Source: Pelagerythrobacter marensis (GTDB lineage: Bacteria > Pseudomonadota > Alphaproteobacteria > Sphingomonadales > Sphingomonadaceae). Taken from it: a stretch of 64,000 nt of DNA. A program made the translations under genes and the position numbers. This document shows, in pieces, positions 55,317 through 64,000 of the stretch; position 1 is the first letter of the stretch; the number at the start of each line of letters is the position of its first letter. Below the pieces are notes generated by a model. The model did no database searches. It saw nothing but the letters and a program-made list of their open reading frames with translations, and was not told the origin of the DNA. The DNA lies in NCBI RefSeq assembly GCF_001028625.1, contig NZ_CP011805.1, positions 1,736,001 through 1,800,000 of the forward strand, written 5' to 3'.

Positions 55317-55407
55317 GGGGTCTTCCTTGAATTTGGGCATTCTGAAGTCGCAATAGCCTGCAACGTCTCCCGCACAGGGCGATCGACGTTGCAGGCATTC
55401 CGAATTG

Positions 55408-58400
55408 TCAGAACTTCGTATTTATACGCGCGAACAGATAGCGCCCGATCGTATCGTAGATACCGTTATTGACATTCTGATTGGCATGAAAATCGGGCAT
55501 CTTCTCGTCGAAGATATTGTTTATGCCGAACGTCAGCTTGTAGGTTTCATCGATTTTGTAGCTGACGGACACATCGTGATACCAGGCAGCGCGAATGCTG
55601 TTGTCCTCGTAGAATTCATCGCTCAGCGTCGGGTCCGGGTTGAACACGGAAGATCCATGCACCCTGACGAACCAGCCGAAGGTGAAGTGATCGGTGTCGT
55701 AACCGACATTGAAACTGCCGCGGACACGCGGATCGGCGTATCCGGTTACCTCCCGTACGATGACCGAGTCCGTGCCCGGTGCAGCCTGCGTCGTCTTGTC
55801 GAGAAGATAGGTAACTTTCGCCCCGGCGTTGAACATGCCGCCGCCCAGGGGATGGCGAAATCTCATGCCGAAATCGATCCCTTCGGCGAACAGATTGGAC
55901 GCGTTCATCACCTGACGGTTCAGTGATGTGATGCGGCGGGTAACCGGATCGCGCGTGATGGCATCGCAGAAACGATTTTCGATCGTCGGCAAGTCGACGC
56001 AGAACTTCGCAACCTGCCCCGCGCTCAATGTGGTAATCACGTCGTCGATATCGATCCGCCAGAAATCGACGGTCGCGTCGAAGCCAGGCAGGAAACGCGG
56101 CTGGAAAACTGCGCCGATCGTCAGACTGTTCGATGTTTCCGGCTGTACATCGGGATTGCCGCCACCGGTGTAGGACAAGGGATATCCCGTCTCCAGCCAC
56201 GGGTCCTCGATGCCCAGCGCGGCGCAATTGGCACGGCGGTTCTGCGTCGTATCGATCACGTCCCTGTGGCAGGGTTCGGGCGCCGTGCTGAGGGCGAGAA
56301 AGACCGGGTTGTACAGTTCCTGGAAATTCGGCGCCCGCACGCTGCGCGAACGGACGGCGCGGAACGTCAGATCCTCGATCGGAGCCCACGTTGCCCCAAC
56401 TTTCCAGGTGCTGGTACCGCCCGACCTGTCATAGTCGGAATAGCGATAGGCGCCTTCGACCTGTAGCCGCTGCGCGAACGGCAGGTCTTCGAGCACCGGC
56501 ACGACCAGCTCTGCATAGCCCTCGGTAGCCGCCTGCGATGCGTCGATGTCGAGCACGCGCCCGTAGGAGGCGAAGTGCGCAAGTTCATCGAGAGTTGCGA
56601 GCGGATCGTCGATCCTCTTGAGCGTATCCCTGCGATATTCGGCACCCAACGCCAGCGAAACGTCGCCATACGGCAGGGAAAAGGCCGACCCGACGATGCT
56701 GGCGCCGAAAATCGTCTGCGTGTTCACGATCGAACGTTCGCGCACCGCATACATCCAGTCGCGCTGCGCTTCGGTCGGTTCGTCGTATCCGAAGATGTTA
56801 TAGGGCACGCAACCGGCCGCGCGGGCGGCCTCGTCGCGGCAGACCGGCGCGCCTGTCACCGGATCTGCAATGACATCGCGCGCGGCCACCAGCCGGGAAG
56901 CGCGGATGGCATTGGGGTACGTCGCGCGATTGCTGGTCTTGCCGTACTGACCGAAAATCTCCCAGTCGAAATCGCCGACCGTGCCCGTCAGGCCGCTGAA
57001 GATCGTATAGGCGTGCCGGTCGAAGTCGTGAATCTGCTGCCCCAGTTGAGGGCTTGCGCGCGCGATCGAAAGCTCGCTCAACCCGTTTTCGACCATGAAG
57101 TCGCGGATCGGATCGGGCAGATAGGGATTGTCGAGATAGGCCTTTGGCCCGCCGGCCCCGCCGAGGAAGATGTTGCGGCTGTCTTCCCGATAGTATTCGC
57201 CATGCAGCCTGGTCTTGGTGTGCCCGAAATCGAGACGGGCGTGATAATCGATCGTATCGGTCAGCGCGTATTCGAACTTGGCGATGGCGGCGAACTGTTC
57301 GAGCGGCGTACGCAGCGGAAGATCCTCGTGGAACGGAACGCCGTCCCCGCCGATCCCCGCATCCCCCACCGATGGCGTCCGGACCACGATGTCGTAATTG
57401 AGTTCCCTGACGGAACCGTTTTCGTACCCGTAGTGCTGGCCATCCACAAAGAAGGTAGGGAACGTGTTGAGGCCGATGAGGCCCCATTTGTCATAGGTTA
57501 TCCGATCCGGAATCCCATCGTTCGGGCCTGTATTTTCCGGGTTGTTGGCAAAGATGATGAACTTGTCCCGCATGTGCTTGCGGTCGCCCAGCAGGACGAT
57601 TTCGGAATCGACGTACGTCACCCCCAGGCTGATCGATCCGCGACCATCGTCAAGCGTCGTGCCGGCGACCGCGGAGAGGGACATCGTCCGCGCATCCCCG
57701 CGCGAGGAAATGCCTGTCTGGGCAGAAAGATCGATGCCGTCGATGCGCCGCTTGGTCACAACGTTGACGGCACCGCTGACGGCATCCGCGCCATAGATCG
57801 CTGCCGCGCCGCCGGTAATCACCTCGATCCGTTCGATCATACCGGCCGGGATCATGTTGAGATCGACGGCGGAGCTGGTGTGCGACCCGCTCACCCTGCG
57901 GCGCCCGTCGACCATCACCAGCGTCCGGTTGGTGCCCATGTTGCGCAAGTCGATCGAAGCCGTACCGCCATTGCCCCCGACGGTCCGATTGTTGGACCCC
58001 GGGCCGGTACCGGGGCCTACCGCGGGCTCACGGATCAGAGCGTCATAGGCGGTTACCAGACCGAACTGCTCGGCCTGCTCCATGCTGACGGCGCTGACCG
58101 GCATGGCCGATTCCAGCTCAGGACGCGGGATGCGCGATCCTGTGACGACGATCGCCGACGGCGGGCTTGTCGTTTCGGCCACGGTTTGCGCGGTGGCGAC
58201 CGGGGCCGCCGGTTCGGTTCTTTGCGCCGGCCGTGCCGCATTGCTGCGCGCTGTCCCGCCACTGGCACCGGGAACGATGGCGACAATGTTGCCGCTTACT
58301 TTCATCTTCAACCCGGTCCCAGCGAGGAGATGGGACAGCGCCTCGCGTGTTTGGCGCGAGCCGGAAACGCCGCGCGTCGTCTTGCCACGGACCAGGTCGG

Positions 58401-58599
58401 GCGAGAAAACGATCTGCACGCCGGTAACGCGGGAGAACGTCGTCAATGCCGGGGCGAGATCGCCCGCCGGCACGGAAAAGGATCGCGTCGCGCTCAGATT
58501 GGCGGGCGCACCCTGCGCCATCGCCGGCGCAGTGGCTATCGCCCCGCTGGCCGTAGTTGCCAGCAGCAGCAGTGACAGTTGGACGCTCGAACGAAACAT
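55408..58599 (-). CDS. TonB-dependent transducer receptor with N-terminal STN domain
   Basis: A 1063-residue outer-membrane receptor. A signal peptide is followed by an STN domain (about 37-112, RSFSVPAGDLAPALTTFSRV...), a Pro/Ala linker, a TonB-box-like AIVVTGSR at about 150, and a plug with LRNMGTNRTLVMVDGRRR. The long barrel ends in RINTKF. The STN domain indicates signalling through the FecR protein encoded just upstream (58714-59586). The ligand is not evident; the next gene encodes an exported PHP-domain protein. Confidence 0.93.
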   Translation of the reverse strand: MFRSSVQLSLLLLATTASGAIATAPAMAQGAPANLSATRSFSVPAGDLAPALTTFSRVTGVQIVFSPDLVRGKTTRGVSGSRQTREALSHLLAGTGLKMKVSGNIVAIVPGASGGTARSNAARPAQRTEPAAPVATAQTVAETTSPPSAIVVTGSRIPRPELESAMPVSAVSMEQAEQFGLVTAYDALIREPAVGPGTGPGSNNRTVGGNGGTASIDLRNMGTNRTLVMVDGRRRVSGSHTSSAVDLNMIPAGMIERIEVITGGAAAIYGADAVSGAVNVVTKRRIDGIDLSAQTGISSRGDARTMSLSAVAGTTLDDGRGSISLGVTYVDSEIVLLGDRKHMRDKFIIFANNPENTGPNDGIPDRITYDKWGLIGLNTFPTFFVDGQHYGYENGSVRELNYDIVVRTPSVGDAGIGGDGVPFHEDLPLRTPLEQFAAIAKFEYALTDTIDYHARLDFGHTKTRLHGEYYREDSRNIFLGGAGGPKAYLDNPYLPDPIRDFMVENGLSELSIARASPQLGQQIHDFDRHAYTIFSGLTGTVGDFDWEIFGQYGKTSNRATYPNAIRASRLVAARDVIADPVTGAPVCRDEAARAAGCVPYNIFGYDEPTEAQRDWMYAVRERSIVNTQTIFGASIVGSAFSLPYGDVSLALGAEYRRDTLKRIDDPLATLDELAHFASYGRVLDIDASQAATEGYAELVVPVLEDLPFAQRLQVEGAYRYSDYDRSGGTSTWKVGATWAPIEDLTFRAVRSRSVRAPNFQELYNPVFLALSTAPEPCHRDVIDTTQNRRANCAALGIEDPWLETGYPLSYTGGGNPDVQPETSNSLTIGAVFQPRFLPGFDATVDFWRIDIDDVITTLSAGQVAKFCVDLPTIENRFCDAITRDPVTRRITSLNRQVMNASNLFAEGIDFGMRFRHPLGGGMFNAGAKVTYLLDKTTQAAPGTDSVIVREVTGYADPRVRGSFNVGYDTDHFTFGWFVRVHGSSVFNPDPTLSDEFYEDNSIRAAWYHDVSVSYKIDETYKLTFGINNIFDEKMPDFHANQNVNNGIYDTIGRYLFARINTKF

Positions 58600-58713
58600 G
58601 ATTTGCCCCTTTGCAACGACCCCCGAATTCGGGCCTCAGACAAAGAGACGGTCGCTGCCACGGATCAGGACAATCTTTTTCACCCGCCCCGGCCGGAACG
58701 CTTTCACGCCTTG

Positions 58714-59586
58714 TCAGCGTGCCTCCAGCACGACGGTTGAATCGGTTTCGCGAACACGGAAGCCATAGGCTTCGCCCAGCGAAGACAGGAACTGGCGCGA
58801 ATCGTCGATGCGGAACCGCCCCGATATCTCCGATTGGCCAAGTTCGGCCGGTGGCGCAGCGATAGGCTTGCCGCCACCGCGATTGAGCACTTCGACCAGA
58901 TCGGCGAGCGTGATGCCGGCGGTGTTGACCCAACCCTTGTCCCAGTCGCGCTGTCCGCTGTCGAACGATTCAGGCGCACTGATCCTGTTGCCGTTGAGCC
59001 GGCGGCGCCAGCCCGCCGTGACCACCACGGGCTGATTCGCATCGACGCTGTCGAAGCGCACGCCCCCCCGATAGACCGAGAGAACGACCTGCGATTTCAT
59101 CAGGTTGATGTCGAACGCCGTACCCAGCACCCGGGTTTCCGACTGGCCGGCCCGAACGGTGAAAGGGCGATCTTCGTCACGGCGAACATCGAAATGAGCC
59201 TGCCCGGTGATGAGCCGGGCGTGACGCCGATCGTCCGCAAAGGTCAGCGCAATGCGGCTCGCACCGTTGAGGCGGATCATCGTGCCATCCTCGGTCACGA
59301 TTTCCTTCATTTCTCCGGGCTGGGTCGAATATTCGCGCGTTTGCGGCGCGCTGCGGCCGATCTGTGCGAAGATGTCCGACTGGGAATGGTACAGCCCGAC
59401 ACCGCCGAGCACCAATAGCCCGGCGATCCCTGCGGTCACGAACCGCCGCCGCCCGGCCCGCCGCTCGCGAATTTCGTCGTTGGAAAGACGCCCTTTCGCA
59501 GCCGACCGGCTCAACGCTTCCTTGAACGCGGGGTCGTCGATCAGGGAAGAACCGTGCTGCGACGCCGTCTGCTGGTTTGCCGTCAT
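58714..59586 (-). CDS. FecR-family regulator of the STN receptor
   Basis: A 290-residue FecR protein with a membrane helix (FVTAGIAGLLVLGGVGLYHS, about 54-73), a FecR domain (TEDGTMIRLNGASRIALTF) and an STN-like C-terminus. It carries the signal from the receptor encoded downstream to the sigma factor encoded upstream. Its ATG overlaps the sigma stop (ATGA). Confidence 0.92.
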   Translation of the reverse strand: MTANQQTASQHGSSLIDDPAFKEALSRSAAKGRLSNDEIRERRAGRRRFVTAGIAGLLVLGGVGLYHSQSDIFAQIGRSAPQTREYSTQPGEMKEIVTEDGTMIRLNGASRIALTFADDRRHARLITGQAHFDVRRDEDRPFTVRAGQSETRVLGTAFDINLMKSQVVLSVYRGGVRFDSVDANQPVVVTAGWRRRLNGNRISAPESFDSGQRDWDKGWVNTAGITLADLVEVLNRGGGKPIAAPPAELGQSEISGRFRIDDSRQFLSSLGEAYGFRVRETDSTVVLEAR

Positions 59587-60101
59587 CGCCCTTTCCTCCA
59601 TAGCGCCAACCCGTGCTTTTCCAATCTGCCCCTGAGATCGGCCAGAGCCCGGACGATATGTTTGTCGACCGCGGCCCGGCTCATCTCCAGTTCCTCCGCG
59701 ATATCGGACGCAGGTTGTTCGTCAAAGCGGTTGCGCAGGAATATCTCGCGCCGCAGCGGCGGCATGCGATCGAGTGCCGCAACCAGGATTTCGACCCTCT
59801 GCCGGAAATCCAGCGCGCTTTCGACCGAAGGGACCGGGCAGGCCAATGTTTCGGGCACTTCCCCCGCGATCGGGAAACGGCGCGCGGCGCGCTGGTGATC
59901 GCGCAACAGATTTATCGTGATGCGCCGCAGATACGCCGGCAGATTGTTGATGACGCCGTCGCGCCGGGCCTGATAGGTGAAGAGCCTGGCGAATGCTTCC
60001 TGGACGATGTCTTCCCGCAGCGCGGCATCGTCCACCCGTCGCCCCAGATACTTGAGCAGCTCGACGCGATGACCTCGCCAGTTTGAGTTCTCGGCGTTCA
60101 T
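59583..60101 (-). CDS. ECF sigma factor (FecI-like)
   Basis: A 172-residue ECF sigma factor with region 2 (REDIVQEAFARLFTYQARRD, YLRRITINLLRDHQRA) and region 4 (MPPLRREIFLRNRFDEQPASDIAEELEMSRAAVDKHIVRAL). It is the first gene of the sigma-fecR-receptor operon; FecI-type sigma factors typically activate the receptor gene. Confidence 0.93.
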   Translation of the reverse strand: MNAENSNWRGHRVELLKYLGRRVDDAALREDIVQEAFARLFTYQARRDGVINNLPAYLRRITINLLRDHQRAARRFPIAGEVPETLACPVPSVESALDFRQRVEILVAALDRMPPLRREIFLRNRFDEQPASDIAEELEMSRAAVDKHIVRALADLRGRLEKHGLALWRKGR

Positions 60102-60226
60102 GGACGCCAGCGCCTATCGCCGCCGTGTGTCGGCAGGATTACAGCGCTGGATCGTCGATGATTTGCCGCCCAGGAACTGGCCCGTTTATCGTCCTATCGG
60201 CGGTTGCTCTGCCTCCCGCCGCCCGT

Positions 60227-62950
60227 TCACCGCAATTTTTGCCCCTCCGCATCCCAGACCTCGAGCGTTCCGAGGCCGAGCGAGCGCACATCGTCCTCGA
60301 TCCGCGAAAGATCGCCGACCACCACCCAGGTCATCGCATCGGGATTCAGCCGGGTTTGCGCCGTGGCGGTGAGGCTTTCGGGCGTCAGCGCGTTGTATCG
60401 GTCCGGCAGCGCTGCCAGCCAGTCGTACGAGCGGTCGAAGCGGCGGATATATTGCAGATATCCGACCAGTGCCTTGTTGGTTTCCAGCCGCCCGGGCAAG
60501 CCGAGGATCTGCCCTTTCCTGACCAGCGCCAGTTCATCGGCCGTCACCGGCCTTGCCCCCCGGATCTCGGTCAGCTCGCGGCGGATTTCCTTGATCGCAT
60601 CCGCCGTCCTGTCGGTCTGGACGCTCGTCGTCACGCCGAACGTCTGCGGGCCGCGCGCGCCGCTGATGTAACTGCTTGCGCCGTAGGTCCACCCCTTGTC
60701 CTCGCGCAGGTTCATGTTGAGGCGAGCGGTAAAGCTGCCGCCCAGTATTTCGTTCATTGCATTGAGCTCGAACACGTCCGCCGAAAGGCCGTCCGGCATG
60801 GGTGCGCCGACCCTGATGATCGACTGGATGGCGCCCGGCTTGTCCACCAGAACCACCCGCCCTTCGCGCGGGTCAGGCACGGGATCGAGGGTCTTCTGGC
60901 CCCCGGCCTCTGCGGGCGCCTGCCAGTTGCCGAAGGCGTTCTCCAGATCGGCCACCAGCGCGGCCAGGGTCGTGTCGCCCGATGCGTAGATCGTGGCATT
61001 GTCGGGCCTGATCCACGCCTGATGAAACGCCTCCAGATCCTCGCGGGTGAAGGACCGGATGGCCTCTCCACGCCCGGCCAGGTTCGTCCCGTAGGCGTGA
61101 TCCTCGCCATAGATCAGGTGGCCGAAGACGCGCTGCGCGATACTGTCGGGGTTCACCAGCGATTGCGACAGTCCCGACAGGGCGGCATCGCGCTCGCGTT
61201 CGATATCCTCCTCTCGAAAGCCCGGATTGCGGATGTAATCCGCCCACAAGGCGATCGACGGGCTCAGCTCGCGGCTGAGGCTCGAGAGATGGAAGGCTGT
61301 CTCGTCCAGATTGCCCGCGTGGCCGATGCGCGCGCCCAGCCGTTCCTGCTGGTTGGCAAATTCGTTCGCGGTCAGATCCTGCGTGCCTTCATCCATCAGG
61401 CCCGTTGTGAAGCCCAGAATTCCGCGCGTGGCATGCTGCTCGGCGGCCGAACCGGCATCGAAAACCATCGCCAGTTCGGCAAGCTGGGTCCCCGCCTTGC
61501 GGATGAAGTTGACCTCGATGCCGTTCGAAAGCGTCGCGCGCTGAAGTTCGGGCATGACGAGGTCGGGCGACGGGGAAAGCCCGGGCATGGCGCTGCGGTC
61601 GACCGTTTCGGCGGACACCTGGTACCGGCCATAAGGCAGCACGGTGAGAGTATAGGACGGCTTGCCCAGCCACGTCCGCGCGATGTCCTGCGCCTCGTCC
61701 GCGGTCACTGCTGCAAATTCACGCTCGGCCTGGGCATAGGCACCCGGGTCGTCGCTCAGGATCGTTCCGTCGGCCAGAGCCATGGCGCGAACGTAGATCG
61801 ATTCGAAGGCCCTGACCGTGTCGGCGTGGCCCGTCGTCTTGGCGCGTTCGAGTTCCTCCGCAGTCGGGCCGTTTGCCAGATACTCTTCGACGACCTCATC
61901 GATACGGCGTTTGGCCTGTTCGGGATCGGCCCCTTCCTTGAGCCGCACGCTGATACTGAAGACCCCTGCGACGGCCATTGACATGTAGTTTGCACTGGCC
62001 GCCGTGGCCATCTTGCCTTCCTTCACCAGCGCAGTGTGCAGACGGCTGTTCTTGCCCCGGCCGAGGATATGCGCGGCCATGCGCAGCGATGCGGTTTCGG
62101 GGGTCCCTCGCCCCGGAACGACCCAGTCGCGGGCAATGGCGACCTGCGGGACATCGTCCAGCATCGTATCCGCCCGCGCGGAATCGAGTGCAGGGACCCA
62201 TCGTTCCACCCGTTCCGTCGGCGGGCCGGCCGGAATGGCGCCGAAGTATCGTTCCACCAGTTCGCGGGCCCGATCGGCAGATATGTCACCGGCAAGCGCC
62301 ACGACGGCATTGGCCGCGCCGTAATACTGCCGGAACCAGTCCTTCACATCGTCGAGCGACGCCGCATCGAGATCCTCCATCGAGCCGATGACGGAGTCGT
62401 GATAGGGGTGGCCCGGGGGGAAGATCGCGGCCATTTCGCGATTGTTCATCCGGCCATAGGGCCGGTTCTCGTACGTGCGCTTCTCGTTCTGAACAACCGA
62501 TCGCTGCTCGTCGAGCTTCTCCTGCGTCACCGCGCCGAGCATGTGCCCCATCCGGTCGGATTCGAGCCAGAGCACGCGTTCGAGCCCGCCGGTGGGCACG
62601 ATCTCGTAGTAATATGTCTGGTCGAGCGAGGTCGCCCCGTTGACCGCCGATGCGCCGATTTCCTGCAATGGAGGAAACCACTCGTCGTCGTGGTTCTCCG
62701 ATCCGTTGAACATCAGGTGTTCGTAAAGGTGCGCGAAGCCCGAGCGCCCCTCCGGCTCGTTCATCGCGCCCACCCGGTACCACACCGCCACCGCGACTTT
62801 CGGCGTGGACCGATCCTCGTGAACCACCACGCGCAGGCCGTTGGGCAGCGTGAAGTGTTCGAACGCGATGGCTTCCTGCGCGCTGGCCGACGACATCGGA
62901 AGGGAAAGCGCGAGGAGGGACGGGGCGATCAGGAATTTTACGAGGTTCAT
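60227..62950 (-). CDS. Exported M16-family zinc metallopeptidase (double-domain)
   Basis: A 907-residue pitrilysin/M16 protease. A signal peptide (FLIAPSLLALSLPMSSASA) is followed by two M16 halves. The first half carries the inverted zinc motif HLYEH (HxxEH) at about residue 70 plus the downstream glutamate region; the second half lacks a catalytic HxxEH, as usual in this architecture. It would degrade peptides in the periplasm. It lies downstream of, and in the same direction as, the TonB-dependent receptor at 63038, so the receptor may import peptide-like substrates. Confidence 0.92.
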   Translation of the reverse strand: MNLVKFLIAPSLLALSLPMSSASAQEAIAFEHFTLPNGLRVVVHEDRSTPKVAVAVWYRVGAMNEPEGRSGFAHLYEHLMFNGSENHDDEWFPPLQEIGASAVNGATSLDQTYYYEIVPTGGLERVLWLESDRMGHMLGAVTQEKLDEQRSVVQNEKRTYENRPYGRMNNREMAAIFPPGHPYHDSVIGSMEDLDAASLDDVKDWFRQYYGAANAVVALAGDISADRARELVERYFGAIPAGPPTERVERWVPALDSARADTMLDDVPQVAIARDWVVPGRGTPETASLRMAAHILGRGKNSRLHTALVKEGKMATAASANYMSMAVAGVFSISVRLKEGADPEQAKRRIDEVVEEYLANGPTAEELERAKTTGHADTVRAFESIYVRAMALADGTILSDDPGAYAQAEREFAAVTADEAQDIARTWLGKPSYTLTVLPYGRYQVSAETVDRSAMPGLSPSPDLVMPELQRATLSNGIEVNFIRKAGTQLAELAMVFDAGSAAEQHATRGILGFTTGLMDEGTQDLTANEFANQQERLGARIGHAGNLDETAFHLSSLSRELSPSIALWADYIRNPGFREEDIERERDAALSGLSQSLVNPDSIAQRVFGHLIYGEDHAYGTNLAGRGEAIRSFTREDLEAFHQAWIRPDNATIYASGDTTLAALVADLENAFGNWQAPAEAGGQKTLDPVPDPREGRVVLVDKPGAIQSIIRVGAPMPDGLSADVFELNAMNEILGGSFTARLNMNLREDKGWTYGASSYISGARGPQTFGVTTSVQTDRTADAIKEIRRELTEIRGARPVTADELALVRKGQILGLPGRLETNKALVGYLQYIRRFDRSYDWLAALPDRYNALTPESLTATAQTRLNPDAMTWVVVGDLSRIEDDVRSLGLGTLEVWDAEGQKLR

Positions 62951-63037
62951 GCAAGTACCCGCTGATGGAGGAAAGGGGGCCGCCGAAGGCAGCAAATGCG
63001 AGAAGCCGCCCGAACGGCTGGAAGTGATCGAAACGGC

Positions 63038-64000
63038 CTAGAAGGTGATCGAAAGGCCCGCCTTGAACCTGCGCCCGCCAAGATAGGTCGCGCGGGTATA
63101 GAACTTCGGCGTGCCGGCCTCGCCGCCGAACGTCGTTTCCAGGTCGGGATCGGAGGTGCTGTTGAGCAGGTCGCTCGCTTCGACGAATATGCGGATATTG
63201 CCGAAGCCGGGACGAAGGTAATATTCGCCGCGAAAGTCCAGCGTTTCCACGCCTTCGGTATAGACGCTGAGCCCGCGCGGGCGGAACATCTGCAAGGCGC
63301 GCGACTGATAGCCGTACGTCAGCGTCGCATCGATGTCGTACTTGTTATAGGTCAGCGCCGCCGTGCCCGAATGCTTCGGCTGTTGGACGAACGGCAGATC
63401 GTCGAATTCGTACACATGCTCGGGGTCCGGGTCATAAGCCCAGTTGTAGCGGTCCGTCCGCGAGCTCTGGGTGAAAGTATAGTTCAGATAGACACCGAAA
63501 CCGCCCCAGACCCCAGGCAGAAAATCGAAGCGCCGTTCCGCCTGGGCTTCGAAACCCCATAGCTCCGCCACTTCGTCGCTGTTCACCGGGGTTCCGCCGG
63601 TGATGAACGCCGAATCCGGGTTGTCGGGATCGAAATAGGGCGAACCGTTGAAATAGGGATGATCCGGCAGGATCACGGCGGCCAGCGTCGCCGGGCCATT
63701 GGTGATGTTCGTCTGCAGAAGGTTGTCGATCCGCTTGTAGAACGCCCCCGCCTTGAACACGCCGACGCCGGAATAGAGTTCGGCACTGATGTCGAAATTG
63801 TGGGTCGTGGCCGGCTTCAGGTCGGGATTGCCGCTGTTGATCTGCAGGATCGGCTTGACGCCTTCGGGCCCGGGGATCGGAAAGTTGATGAACGCGATCC
63901 GGGTTTCGGCCGAAAGCTGCCCGATCGACGGGCGCGCAACCGACAGGAAATAGCCGCCGCGAAAGATCAGATTGTCGCTCGCACGATAGTTGAGGAGGAC
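63038..64000 (-). CDS. TonB-dependent receptor, C-terminal barrel (5' end beyond window)
   Basis: The visible 320 residues are outer-membrane barrel strands (DNLIFRGGYFLSVARPSIGQ, NSGNPDLKPATTHNFDISAE, and a C-terminal FKAGLSITF). The reading frame is open from the window edge, so the N-terminal plug and STN or TonB box cannot be seen. The phrase NPDLKPATTHNFD is a hallmark of TonB-dependent receptor barrels. The M16 peptidase gene follows in the same direction. Confidence 0.9.
   Translation of the reverse strand, partial: VLLNYRASDNLIFRGGYFLSVARPSIGQLSAETRIAFINFPIPGPEGVKPILQINSGNPDLKPATTHNFDISAELYSGVGVFKAGAFYKRIDNLLQTNITNGPATLAAVILPDHPYFNGSPYFDPDNPDSAFITGGTPVNSDEVAELWGFEAQAERRFDFLPGVWGGFGVYLNYTFTQSSRTDRYNWAYDPDPEHVYEFDDLPFVQQPKHSGTAALTYNKYDIDATLTYGYQSRALQMFRPRGLSVYTEGVETLDFRGEYYLRPGFGNIRIFVEASDLLNSTSDPDLETTFGGEAGTPKFYTRATYLGGRRFKAGLSITF

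Noticed and set aside
58622..58633. Palindrome CCCGAATTCGGG upstream of the STN receptor
   Set aside because: Short GC-capped palindrome with no supporting promoter elements; may be chance.

Overview
The window is a high-GC, gene-dense stretch of a Gram-negative chromosome. It most resembles an alphaproteobacterium of the order Sphingomonadales (Sphingomonadaceae or Erythrobacteraceae type). The reasons are an alphaproteobacterial LexA box (GTTC-N7-GTTC) in front of an imuA-imuB-dnaE2 cassette, several TonB-dependent receptors, sigma/FecR pairs, and CoA-linked catabolic genes. This placement is inference from gene content. No rRNA, tRNA, IS element or CRISPR array was seen.

Layout. 1-3.5 kb: a flavin monooxygenase (3' end cut by the window edge) divergent from a thiamine-diphosphate enzyme. 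3.5-8.9 kb: the SOS mutagenesis cassette imuA-imuB-dnaE2 on the minus strand. 8.9-24.3 kb: a surface-adhesin system on the plus strand. It starts with a 2238-residue BapA-type protein carrying about 395 Asp-Ala dipeptides and eight near-identical Ig-like repeats. Next come a TolC-type channel, a type I secretion ABC exporter, an HlyD-type adaptor and a 1023-residue protein that joins an alpha-helical domain to a complete MurF-like amide ligase. The last four genes overlap by four bases at each junction. A MarR-like regulator closes the region. 24.3-25.6 kb: an ArsR-rhodanese regulator divergent from a small membrane protein, with a perfect palindrome between them. 25.6-30.9 kb: a CoA-dependent catabolic operon (CaiB-type CoA transferase, two crotonases, AidB-like acyl-CoA dehydrogenase) divergent from a PaaX-like regulator.

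31.0-52.7 kb: one long minus-strand locus. In transcription order it holds an ECF sigma factor, FecR, ExbB fused to a DUF2341/LamG-like ectodomain, ExbD, TonB, a TpsB outer-membrane transporter, a porin, a small coiled-coil periplasmic protein and a 4338-residue filamentous-haemagglutinin TpsA. That TpsA ends in an STN signalling domain. This looks like two-partner secretion combined with FecI/FecR-type cell-surface signalling and a private TonB motor. 52.8-54.1 kb: an HxlR regulator divergent from a pirin. 54.1-64 kb: a second sigma/FecR/STN-receptor set with an exported PHP-domain protein, an exported M16 peptidase and the C-terminal part of another TonB-dependent receptor cut by the window edge.

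Two systems stand out. The first is the poly(Asp-Ala) adhesin with its co-transcribed secretion machine and Mur-ligase fusion, which suggests enzymatic amide modification of an exported product. The second is the TpsA with a C-terminal STN domain next to FecR/sigma and TonB/ExbBD, which suggests that the secretion state of a giant adhesin is reported to transcription.
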